DNA from: JAFGXF01 sp963732595
GTDB taxonomy: Bacteria > Chloroflexota > Anaerolineae > Anaerolineales > Anaerolineaceae
DNA: 64,000 nt
Reading direction: 5' to 3'
NCBI GenBank assembly: GCA_963732595.1
Contig: CAVSZZ010000002.1
Span: forward strand, 2,294,001 to 2,358,000
The notes under the pieces are model-generated. The model did no database searches. It saw only the letters and a program-made list of their open reading frames with translations, and was not told the origin of the DNA. A program made the position numbers and the translations under genes. The first letter of the stretch is position 1; each line of letters starts with the position of its first letter. This document shows, in pieces, positions 36,748-44,374 of the stretch.

Positions 36748-37494
36748 TTATTTGGCTTTACCCTGGGCTGCCACAGCCGCCATCTTGGCCTCGACAGCCG
36801 CCTGGTCACCCAGGTAATAATGCTTGATGGGTTTCAGGTTCTCATCAAGCTCATAGACCAGCGGGACACCGGTGGGGATGTTCATGCCAACGATCTCATC
36901 ATCCGGGACGTTGTCCAGATATTTCACCAGAGCTCGCAGGCTGTTACCGTGGGCGGCTACGATGACCTTCTTGCCGGATTTGATCATGGGGGCGATGGTC
37001 TCATGCCAGTAGGGCAGGAAGCGCGCCACGGTGTCCTTTAGGCATTCCGTTAATGGTAGATCCTTCGGGTTCATACCGGCATAGCGGGGATCCTTGCCCG
37101 GGTAACGCTCATCATCCGCTGTTAATGCCGGCGGTTGGATGTCGTAGCTGCGACGCCAGATATGTACCTGCTCTTCACCGAATTTCGCAGCTGTCTCGGC
37201 TTTGTTCAACCCCTGCAGTGCTCCGTAGTGGCGCTCGTTGAGACGCCAGTTGCGGTGAACCGGGATCCACATCAGGTCCATGCCGTCCAGCACCAACCAC
37301 AGCGTCCGGATGGCACGCTTTAATACAGAAGTGTAGGCAACATCGAATTGATAGCCACCTTCTTTTAGCAGGACGGCCGCTGATTTGGCCTCCTCGACAC
37401 CCTTGTCGGTCAGATCGACATCTGTCCAGCCTGTGAACCGATTTTCCTTGTTCCAGGTGCTTTCACCATGGCGCAGCAGAACAACCTTGTACAT
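36748..37494 (-). CDS. gpmA: 2,3-bisphosphoglycerate-dependent phosphoglycerate mutase
   Basis: The 248-residue glycolytic enzyme has LLRHGESTWN with the phospho-accepting His, FTGWTDVDLT, RRSYDIQPP and VAAHGNSLRAL with the second His. Length and motifs match the dimeric or tetrameric dPGM. A short Ala/Lys-rich tail follows. Divergent from the peroxiredoxin gene. Confidence 0.95.
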   Translation of the reverse strand: MYKVVLLRHGESTWNKENRFTGWTDVDLTDKGVEEAKSAAVLLKEGGYQFDVAYTSVLKRAIRTLWLVLDGMDLMWIPVHRNWRLNERHYGALQGLNKAETAAKFGEEQVHIWRRSYDIQPPALTADDERYPGKDPRYAGMNPKDLPLTECLKDTVARFLPYWHETIAPMIKSGKKVIVAAHGNSLRALVKYLDNVPDDEIVGMNIPTGVPLVYELDENLKPIKHYYLGDQAAVEAKMAAVAAQGKAK

Positions 37495-37551
37495 AGCATA
37501 TCCTCGTGAGTTAAATTTGCCCTATTTTAACCCAGTTTGGCTTGACAGGCG

Positions 37552-37560
37552 TGCTATAAT
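37552..37560 (+). promoter_or_regulatory. Extended -10 promoter of the peroxiredoxin-glutaredoxin gene
   Basis: TGCTATAAT, 34 bases before the ATG at 37595. A TTGACA at 37542 is only seven bases away and is not at -35 spacing. Confidence 0.65.
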
Positions 37561-37594
37561 TTATAGGATAATAATTGTCCGAATAAGGAGTGTT

Positions 37595-38348
37595 ATGACA
37601 CATTTAAAAGTAGGCGATAAAGCTCCCAACTTTACATTGGATAGTCATTTGGGAAGGAAGGTCGACCTGGCGGAGTTTCGCGGGCGGACTGTGGTATTGG
37701 TCTTCTTTCCGCTCGCCTGGACCCCGATATGAAGTGGTCAAATCCCATCCTACGAAGCCAGTTTGGCCAAACTCGCAGGATGGAACGTGGAATTGATCGC
37801 CGTCAGCGTGGATCATGTGCCCTGCCTGACAGCCTGGGCTGAGAGCCTGGGAGGTGTTCACTACCATTTGCTGAGCGATTTCTGGCCACATGGCCAGGTC
37901 GCAGAACGACTATGGGGTTTTGCGCAATGAAGGGCATTCCGAGCGGGCTATATTTATTATCGACCGGGATGGCATCATCCAATACATCGATGTCCACGAT
38001 ATTGCAGACCAACCGGATAATGATGTCCTGTTTGCAGAGCTGGCACGGATCGACCCAGAGCATGTCAAGCTCGGGATAACTCCGGAAGAAGGAATGAAGA
38101 GCTTGCCAAAGGGCGGTGTGGTAATGTACTGCACGCCCTGGTGCACGGATTGCAAGCTCGCCCGTCATTGGTTTGAGATGAATGGGATCCCCTTCACGGA
38201 GGTTGATATCTTCACCACGCCTGGAGCTGAACGGCAGGTGCGTAACTGGACGCATGGTCCGTTGATCACACCCACCATCAACATCGACGGGCAGATCGTA
38301 CTCGATTTCGATCTGCCGAAGCTTAAGGAGATCTTCAAGAAAGCCTAG
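37595..38348 (+). CDS. Peroxiredoxin-glutaredoxin fusion, candidate selenoprotein (in-frame TGA at the peroxidatic position)
   Basis: About 250 residues. An AhpC/AhpE-type peroxiredoxin (residues 1-155) starts MTHLKVGDKAPNFTLDS. Its active site reads FFPLAWTPI-TGA-SGQIPSYEASLAKL: TGA (37730-37732) replaces the peroxidatic Cys codon, and the same frame continues for about 55 codons. A second Cys is in HVPCLTAW. One inserted base near 37900 then moves the frame to YGVLRNEGHSERAIFIID. The C-terminal glutaredoxin-like domain has TPWCTDC and LITPTINIDG. AAGGAG precedes the ATG. It would reduce peroxides, with the fused domain recycling it. Sec is inference; a miscalled Cys codon is the alternative. 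Confidence 0.8.
37730..37783 (+). promoter_or_regulatory. Candidate bacterial SECIS hairpin after in-frame TGA
   Basis: After TGA (37730-37732) and 12 unpaired bases, CCATCCT (37745-37751) pairs with AGGATGG (37777-37783). A short CG/CG pair and a 5-nt bulge lead to AGTTT/AAACT (37760-37764 with 37769-37773) and a GGCC apical loop. The loop begins 33 bases past TGA and starts with G, within the geometry known for bacterial SECIS elements. Confidence 0.5.
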
Positions 38349-38356
38349 AGAACATA

Positions 38357-38384
38357 CCCCCCGCAGCTTGCGGGGGGTTCTTTT
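38357..38384. terminator. Bidirectional intrinsic terminator
   Basis: A 9-bp GC-rich stem (38357-38365 with 38369-38377) carries a GCT loop and is followed by TTCTTTT. It lies between the convergent peroxiredoxin and methyltransferase genes. Confidence 0.85.
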
Positions 38385-39255
38385 ATGCCTTTTTCTCGGC
38401 GACCAGGCCATACATCAATGGGAGGGATGGCAGCCGGTCAGGGGGAACCATGCGCCTGCCGGGCGTTTCGACCATGTCATTCAATAGCTTGGCGCCATTC
38501 GAATAGGGATATTCCCGGAATTTCCTGAGCGTCAGTCCAGCCTCTAAAAGACTCTCCAGGATATCCCCGATCGTCCAAACCCATTCATTGCAGGGATGGG
38601 GATTGATGAAATCCTTGACGCCCTCCTGTTTGCCCATCGGTGACAGCGCTGAATCGGCCAGAGCTACATAATCACCGATGCCATCACCCCAATTCATCGG
38701 CTTTCCGGAGGTGAAGTAATCATATCTGATCGACCAGTCCTCCTCAAAAATTGACGCGAATGGATGAAACTCAACCAGGACCAGCTTCCCACCGAGTGAA
38801 AGGACCTTGCCAATCCGATCTGCCCAGCGCGGCAGGTCGGAGAGCCAGCAGATGGCTCCGTAGGAGGAAAACACGATATCGTACTGGCTGCCCGCTGCGA
38901 CAGCTTGATCCAGCCAATCGAATACATCCATTCGGATGAATTCCCCCGGGATTTCGCTGTCTCGTGAGAGTTGGGTGGCGAAATCGATGGCCGTATCGCT
39001 GATATCCACACCGGTCACCACGGCTCCGAATTTGGCCAGGCTGAGCGTATCCTGTCCGGCATTGCATTGCAGATGGACCAACTTCTTGCCTTTGAGATCG
39101 CCAAGCAGTTCCAATTCTTCAGGAAAGAGGGTATGGCCACGATCACGCAGAAAGCCAGCCTGGTCGATCTTGTGGCTGTTATGAGCTTCGGTGGCGGCGT
39201 TCCAGGATACACGGTTCTCTTCATGCAGGTTGCGCGGAAGTGGTTTTTCAGACAT
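38383..39255 (-). CDS. Class I SAM-dependent methyltransferase
   Basis: The 290-residue protein has the SAM-binding start KLVHLQCNAGQDTLSLA, motif II VTGVDISDTAI, FIRMDVFDW and YDIVFSSYGAICWL. A small-molecule methyltransferase is likely; the substrate is unknown. A minus-strand TATAAT (39278-39273) lies 18 bases before the ATG, so the leader is short. It is followed by a terminator shared with the peroxiredoxin gene. Confidence 0.88.
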   Translation of the reverse strand: MSEKPLPRNLHEENRVSWNAATEAHNSHKIDQAGFLRDRGHTLFPEELELLGDLKGKKLVHLQCNAGQDTLSLAKFGAVVTGVDISDTAIDFATQLSRDSEIPGEFIRMDVFDWLDQAVAAGSQYDIVFSSYGAICWLSDLPRWADRIGKVLSLGGKLVLVEFHPFASIFEEDWSIRYDYFTSGKPMNWGDGIGDYVALADSALSPMGKQEGVKDFINPHPCNEWVWTIGDILESLLEAGLTLRKFREYPYSNGAKLLNDMVETPGRRMVPPDRLPSLPLMYGLVAEKKA

Positions 39256-39342
39256 CTGGACCTCTAACCACGATTATAACGGAGGGCTGGTTGCGTGTGT
39301 CATCCAATGAGAGTAAAATGAAATAGAGGAGACCGAAACACA

Positions 39343-40116
39343 ATGCTGCTGTGCATGAATATCGGTAACACCAACATCTCCATCGGGATCTTTGACGGGG
39401 AGAATCTGGTATCAAAATGGCGGCTGGCAACCGATTACGAGAGCATGCCGGATGAGTATGCCCTGAAACTGCTGGGTCTCATGGAACATGCTGACCGAAA
39501 AGTCGAAGACGTCGACCAGGTTGTGATCGGGTCGGTCGTACCACCCCTGACGGGACGCTGGGTGGAGGTTTATGAGCGTTACCTGAAACGGACGCCTTTT
39601 ATGATAGACCATGAATCAGTTAAAAGTCTGAAAGTCACCTACCATACACCCGAAGCTGTGGGTGCAGACCGGTTGGCCAATGCCGTTGCGGCGCACCACC
39701 ATTACGGATTACCCGCCTGCATTGTCGATTTTGGCACGGCCACCACTTTCGACGCTGTCAGCAAGGATGGCGAATACCTGGGCGGCGCGATCGCACCGGG
39801 CATGCGTATTGCTTCAGAAGCACTTTTTGCCCGCACGGCCAAACTGCCAAAGGTTGAGATTGCCCGGCCACCGTCAGCCATCGGGCGCAATACGACACAT
39901 GCCATACAGGCCGGCTTGTTTTTCGGTTATGTCGGGCTGGTCGAAGGTATCGTGACCCGTTTCAAAGAAGAGTTGGGCCCTGGTACGCATGTCATCGGCA
40001 CCGGCGGGGGAGTGGACTTGATCGCCAGTGGAACCACGGTGATCGATGTGGTTGCTCCCTGGTTAACGCTGGAAGGCATCCGTCTGATCTTTGAACAGAA
40101 CCAAACCAAATCCTGA
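39343..40116 (+). CDS. coaX: Type III pantothenate kinase
   Basis: The 257-residue ASKHA-fold kinase starts coenzyme A synthesis. EAVGADRLANA and VDFGTATTFDAV (catalytic Asp) are intact, as is GTGGGVDLI near the end. The first phosphate-binding motif reads MNIGNTN, with Asn where most CoaX proteins have Asp (DxGNT). GAGGAG lies 11 bases before the ATG. Followed 18 bp later by coaBC, the next steps of the pathway. Confidence 0.93.
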   Translation: MLLCMNIGNTNISIGIFDGENLVSKWRLATDYESMPDEYALKLLGLMEHADRKVEDVDQVVIGSVVPPLTGRWVEVYERYLKRTPFMIDHESVKSLKVTYHTPEAVGADRLANAVAAHHHYGLPACIVDFGTATTFDAVSKDGEYLGGAIAPGMRIASEALFARTAKLPKVEIARPPSAIGRNTTHAIQAGLFFGYVGLVEGIVTRFKEELGPGTHVIGTGGGVDLIASGTTVIDVVAPWLTLEGIRLIFEQNQTKS

Positions 40117-40134
40117 AAGTCCGGAGTAAATAGG

Positions 40135-41382
40135 ATGTCATTGATTCCTTTTGAAAACAAGAAGATCGTCCTGGGGGTGACCGGCAGTATCGCGGCCTAC
40201 AAGGCTGCAGAGCTGGCCAGCCGGATAACCCAGGCAGGTGGAATCGTAACGACCATTCTCACCAAATCGGGCGCAAAGATGGTCGGATCACAAACCTTCT
40301 CTGCCGTCACTGGTCAGAAATCCTATACCAACCGGGATCTGTGGAGTGATAAGGAATACGTCCCGCACATCTTCCTGGCGCACCAGGCTGACCTGCTTGT
40401 GATCGCTCCGGCGACCGCGAATATCATCGCCAAACTGGCGCATGGCATTGCGGATGACCTGCTGAGCGTGACCGCACTGGCTTATGGAAACGGAACCTCG
40501 GAGAAACCCCTGATCATTGCACCCGCCATGGATGGCGGGATGTATATGAATGAAGCCACTCAGGAAAATCTGCGCGTATTACAAAAACGAGGTGCCATCA
40601 TCATCGGTCCGGAGGAAGGCCACCTGGCGTCCGGTATGAAAGCCAGGGGGCGCATGTCCGAACCTGCGGATATCTATTCGCGCTTGCGGTACCTGTTGTC
40701 ACGCAACGGCGAACTCAAGGGACGCCAGGTACTGGTCACCGCCGGGGGGACACGTGAATTCATCGACCCGGTCCGGGTGATCAGCAATCGCTCGAGTGGC
40801 AAGCAGGGGTACGCCATCGCACAGGAAGCTCTGGATCGCGGCGCAGATGTGACCCTCATTACTGCGCCGACACACTTGTGCCCGCCGTTCGCGGCCACCT
40901 GTATCGATATATCGACAGCGGATGAGATGGAACAAGCTGTACTCAAGCAGGCTCCCAAAGCGGACGCCCTGATCATGGCGGCTGCGGTTTCCGATTTTAC
41001 AGTCTCGAATACCAGCGCAGACAAGATCAAGCGCAATGAAGGCAAGCTGGCCATAAAGCTGGTGGCGACGGATGATATTCTAAAAAGTGTAGCCCTGGCG
41101 CGCAAGAAGAGCCATAAACCGGACGTGGTGATCGGTTTCGCCGCCGAATCGAAAGATTTGATTACAAATGCTGAGAAGAAACTGGCGGATAAGGACCTGG
41201 ATATGATCGTGGCCAACGATATCTCCAGCCAGACCAGCGGTTTCGAAGTGGACAAGAATAAGGTCACCTTGCTGCTTGGTAATGGGGAGAAGATCGATCT
41301 CCCGCTGATCGATAAAAGGGAGGTGGCAGCAAAAGTCATCGATCAATTGGTGAAATTGTTTAAGAAGGCCAATCAAGCATGA
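40135..41382 (+). CDS. coaBC: Phosphopantothenoylcysteine decarboxylase / phosphopantothenate-cysteine ligase
   Basis: The 415-residue bifunctional enzyme has the FMN decarboxylase half at residues 1-190 (GVTGSIAAYKA, HIFLAHQADLLVIAPATANI, APAMDGGMY) and the ligase half at 190-400 (VLVTAGGTREFIDPVRVI, ISNRSSGKQG, ADALIMAAAVSDF, KIKRNEGKLAI). It makes phosphopantetheine from the product of CoaX. It ends at 41382 and overlaps the possible ATG of the next gene. Confidence 0.96.
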   Translation: MSLIPFENKKIVLGVTGSIAAYKAAELASRITQAGGIVTTILTKSGAKMVGSQTFSAVTGQKSYTNRDLWSDKEYVPHIFLAHQADLLVIAPATANIIAKLAHGIADDLLSVTALAYGNGTSEKPLIIAPAMDGGMYMNEATQENLRVLQKRGAIIIGPEEGHLASGMKARGRMSEPADIYSRLRYLLSRNGELKGRQVLVTAGGTREFIDPVRVISNRSSGKQGYAIAQEALDRGADVTLITAPTHLCPPFAATCIDISTADEMEQAVLKQAPKADALIMAAAVSDFTVSNTSADKIKRNEGKLAIKLVATDDILKSVALARKKSHKPDVVIGFAAESKDLITNAEKKLADKDLDMIVANDISSQTSGFEVDKNKVTLLLGNGEKIDLPLIDKREVAAKVIDQLVKLFKKANQA

Positions 41383-41410
41383 GGGGCCTGAAAAAGGATC
41401 GATCACGGAT

Positions 41411-42373
41411 GTGCCGGGTGTCCGTGTGGGGCATGCCCAGGATGATGCCGCAGGGACCGGCTGCACGGTTGTCCTGTTCGATAAGGGGGCGGTTGGGGGT
41501 GTCGACCAACGCGGAGGCGCACCTGGAACCCATGAGACGGATGTCCTGAACCCTGTTAACCTGGTGGATGTGGTACACGCGGTAGTGTTGGCAGGCGGAT
41601 CGGCATTCGGATTGAATGCTGTTGCCGGGGTGATGCGCTACCTTGAGGAGAAGAAGATTGGTGTCAATACCGGGGTAGCCAGGGTCCCGATCGTGCCCGC
41701 AGCCGTCCTCTTTGATCTGGCCGTGGGGGACGCAAAAGTCAGGCCGGATGAGGCCATGGGCTATCAGGCCTGTCTTAACGCCAGTCACGAGACCGTGAAA
41801 CAAGGTAATGTGGGAGCCGGAACGGGCGCCAGTGTGGGCAAACTGTATGGTATGGCTCGCGCTATGAAAAGCGGCATCGGCACAGCCAGCATCTCTTTGC
41901 CGGGTGGCGTGGTGGTGGGGGCCATTATTGCCGTGAATGCCTTTGGGGATGTGATCGATCCGGAAACCAACCAGATCCTGGCCGGGACACGCCAGTTAAC
42001 GCAAAACAAGATCGCTAAGCAGAAGATAAAATTCGCCAATACCCTGGTTGAAATGGCAAAACCGTTAGGAAAAGTGACATTGCGCATAGGTACAGGCTCA
42101 AATACGGTGATCGGGGTGATCGTGACCAATGCAAGACTGACTAAAGCCCAGGCTACTCGGGTTGCCATGATGGCGCAGGATGGGTTGGCGCGTACCATCC
42201 AACCTGCCCACACCATGCTGGATGGGGACACGTTGTTCGCGCTAAGCACCGGCAGCCGCAGCGCTGATCTCTCCACGCTGGGAACTTACGCGGCAGTGGC
42301 GGTTGAGAAGGCCATTCTGAATGCAGTCAGGCAGGCAAATACTGCATATGGCTTACCAGCTGTCCGACAATAG
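41411..42373 (+). CDS. P1-family (S58/DmpA-like) peptidase
   Basis: The 320-residue protein has DVPGVRVGHAQDDAAGTGC, AGGSAFGLNAVAGV, GNVGAGTGASVGK and DGDTLFALSTG, as in self-cleaving P1 aminopeptidase-type proteins. GTG at 41411 opens the frame, but family-like sequence (GSITD) lies just before it. It could be reached from ATG at 41379, which overlaps the coaBC stop (ATGA), if one G is missing after that ATG. Function: removal of N-terminal residues from small or D-containing peptides, or a similar amidase reaction. Confidence 0.88.
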   Translation: MPGVRVGHAQDDAAGTGCTVVLFDKGAVGGVDQRGGAPGTHETDVLNPVNLVDVVHAVVLAGGSAFGLNAVAGVMRYLEEKKIGVNTGVARVPIVPAAVLFDLAVGDAKVRPDEAMGYQACLNASHETVKQGNVGAGTGASVGKLYGMARAMKSGIGTASISLPGGVVVGAIIAVNAFGDVIDPETNQILAGTRQLTQNKIAKQKIKFANTLVEMAKPLGKVTLRIGTGSNTVIGVIVTNARLTKAQATRVAMMAQDGLARTIQPAHTMLDGDTLFALSTGSRSADLSTLGTYAAVAVEKAILNAVRQANTAYGLPAVRQ

Positions 42374-42382
42374 TATAAAACC

Positions 42383-42411
42383 TTGCGTTTAAAAATAATA
42401 AGCGTTATGAT
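42383..42411 (+). promoter_or_regulatory. Sigma-70 promoter of the phosphonate-type transporter operon
   Basis: TTGCGT (42383-42388), 17-bp spacer, TATGAT (42406-42411), 69 bases before phnD. No Pho-box pattern was recognised in the leader. Confidence 0.6.
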
Positions 42412-42479
42412 AGTGAACCTAGCAGGGATGGTCATAACCAGTCTCTGCACATCTCATTCAATCTTATAAGGAGAAGAAT

Positions 42480-43502
42480 ATGAGAAAGACAGCGTATGTT
42501 GTAGTTGCAATGCTTGTCGCGCTTTCCATGCTTTTATCGGCATGCGGCACGACAGCAGAAACCCCAGTCGTCACGGAAGCCCCCGTGGTTGTCGCGACTG
42601 AAGCTCCGGTGGAAGTTGCCTGGGGCACGGTGGATAATCCCATCATCATGGCCATGGCGCCGTCCGCAACCAGCGAGACCCTGACCGTTGGTGGTGCAGC
42701 CATCGCCGCAAAACTCAAGGAACTCACCGGTTATGAATTCGAAGTGATCATTCCGACCTCGTACGCCGCCCTGGTGGAAGCCATGGGTTCCGGCAATGCC
42801 CATATCGGTTGGTTACCCCCCCTGGCTTACCTGCTCGCCAGCCAGAAGGGCTACGCCGAGGTAGTTGCCTCAACCCTGCGCCGCGGTTCCGACACCTACG
42901 GTTTCCAGATCATCGCCAACAAGGATGCTGGTTTCACCCCCTACTTCGATGTCGCCACCAATACGGTTACTGCTGATGCCAAGACAGCGCTACCCCAACT
43001 GGATGGCAAGAACGTCTGCTGGACCGATCCTCTGTCGGCTTCCGGCTATGTTCTGCCCAGCGGTGTGGTCGCGGATGCCGGTGCAAAAGTTAACAAGACC
43101 GCATTCTTGACCGGTCATCCCCAGATCGTGGTTGCCCTGTACGCCTATGTCGGCGGCGGTAAAGCCAACATCTGTGATTTCGGCGCCACCTACATCGATG
43201 CCCGCACCGATGCCTCCCTGGCTGACCTGACCGATGTGACCGACAAGGTTATCGTTGTCTGGCGTTCCGATTCCTTCATCCCCAATGATAATGTCAGCGT
43301 TGCAGCTGGCTTACCGGATGATGTGAAAGCTAAGATCGTGGAAGCCCTGCTCAGCCTCGGTTCTACCCCCGAAGGCATTGAAATTCTGGCCGCTGCTGGT
43401 TACCAGATCGATGGTTTGAAGGCTGTGGATGACACCTTCTATGATTCACTGCGTGTCTACCTTGAGGCCTCCGGTTTGGATGTTACAACCCTGGTCAAAT
43501 AA
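42480..43502 (+). CDS. phnD: Phosphonate/phosphite-type ABC transporter substrate-binding lipoprotein PhnD
   Basis: The 340-residue protein has a lipoprotein signal with LLSAC at the cleavage site, a Thr/Glu/Pro linker (TPVVTEAPVV) and a PhnD-type periplasmic-binding domain (GGAAIAAKLKELTGYEFEV, GSGNAHIGWLPPLAYLLA, YGFQIIANKD, CWTDPLSASGYVLPSG, ANICDFGATYIDART). It captures a phosphorus oxyanion outside the membrane. AAGGAG lies near the start. No C-P lyase or phosphite oxidase genes are in the window, so phosphonate, phosphite or another ligand are all possible. Confidence 0.93.
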   Translation: MRKTAYVVVAMLVALSMLLSACGTTAETPVVTEAPVVVATEAPVEVAWGTVDNPIIMAMAPSATSETLTVGGAAIAAKLKELTGYEFEVIIPTSYAALVEAMGSGNAHIGWLPPLAYLLASQKGYAEVVASTLRRGSDTYGFQIIANKDAGFTPYFDVATNTVTADAKTALPQLDGKNVCWTDPLSASGYVLPSGVVADAGAKVNKTAFLTGHPQIVVALYAYVGGGKANICDFGATYIDARTDASLADLTDVTDKVIVVWRSDSFIPNDNVSVAAGLPDDVKAKIVEALLSLGSTPEGIEILAAAGYQIDGLKAVDDTFYDSLRVYLEASGLDVTTLVK

Positions 43503-43516
43503 TCACTGCACCACAG

Positions 43517-43549
43517 TAGAGGGGGAGCTTGTCTCCCCCTCTATTTTTA
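43517..43549 (+). terminator. Intercistronic terminator between phnD and phnC
   Basis: An 11-bp stem (43517-43527 with 43533-43543) with CTTGT loop is followed by a T-rich run. Being inside the operon, it should let the binding protein be made in excess over the membrane parts. Confidence 0.8.
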
Positions 43550-43600
43550 TTTCTCCGTTACAGGTATGGGGTTAGTTAATACCTGAAGAAAGGATCCGCT

Positions 43601-44374
43601 GTGCTGAGAGTTCAAAATTTAACCAAAGTCTATCCAACCGGGACGGTGGCATTAAATAATGTTTCCTTTGAAGTTCAGGACGGTGAATTTATGGTTGTCA
43701 TCGGACTGTCAGGATCCGGAAAATCAACGCTGCTGCGTTGCATCAACCGCCTGATCGAACCGACCGAAGGAAAGATCTTTTGGGATGATATCGAGGTCAC
43801 TGCATTAAAGGGCAAAGAATTAAGAGAATATCGACGGACAATCGGCATGATCTTTCAACAGTTCAATCTGGTCAAGCGATCCAAAGTACTCACAAACGTA
43901 TTATCCGGACGACTCGGATACGCCAATCCATGGCGCACTTACCTGGGATTATGGACACCCGAGGATCACCAGATGGCGATCCGGGCTCTAAACCGGGTGG
44001 GCATTTCTGAAAAAGCGGATAACCGTGCCGATGCGCTCTCAGGCGGTCAACAGCAGCGTGTGGGTATCGCCCGTGCGCTGATGCAGGAACCCCGCATGGT
44101 GCTGGCGGACGAACCGGTTGCCAGCCTGGACCCGGTATTGGCACACAGTATCCTTCAATATCTCGAGCAACTCAATAAAGTGGATAAAATGACGGTCATT
44201 TGCAGCCTCCACTTCCTTGACCTGGTCCACCGTTATGGGTCGCGGGTCATCGGTTTGAAGGACGGGCAAAAGGTCTTTGAAGGCTTGCCCAAAGAGCTGG
44301 ATAGAGTTAAGTTCAAGGAAGTCTATGGGGAAGAAGCCCAGGAAGTGCGGGCAACTGCACTGGAGGGCACATGA
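43601..44374 (+). CDS. phnC: Phosphonate-type ABC transporter ATPase PhnC
   Basis: The 257-residue ATPase has Walker A GLSGSGKST, Q-loop FQQFNLVKRSKVL (PhnC-typical), signature LSGGQQQRVGIARAL, Walker B MVLADEPVASLD and H-loop CSLHFLD. GTG start with AAAGGA eight bases upstream. Overlaps phnE1 by four bases (ATGA). Confidence 0.95.
   Translation: MLRVQNLTKVYPTGTVALNNVSFEVQDGEFMVVIGLSGSGKSTLLRCINRLIEPTEGKIFWDDIEVTALKGKELREYRRTIGMIFQQFNLVKRSKVLTNVLSGRLGYANPWRTYLGLWTPEDHQMAIRALNRVGISEKADNRADALSGGQQQRVGIARALMQEPRMVLADEPVASLDPVLAHSILQYLEQLNKVDKMTVICSLHFLDLVHRYGSRVIGLKDGQKVFEGLPKELDRVKFKEVYGEEAQEVRATALEGT

Noticed and set aside
37542..37547. TTGACA as -35 for the peroxiredoxin gene
   Set aside because: Only seven bases separate it from the -10; spacing is wrong for sigma-70.
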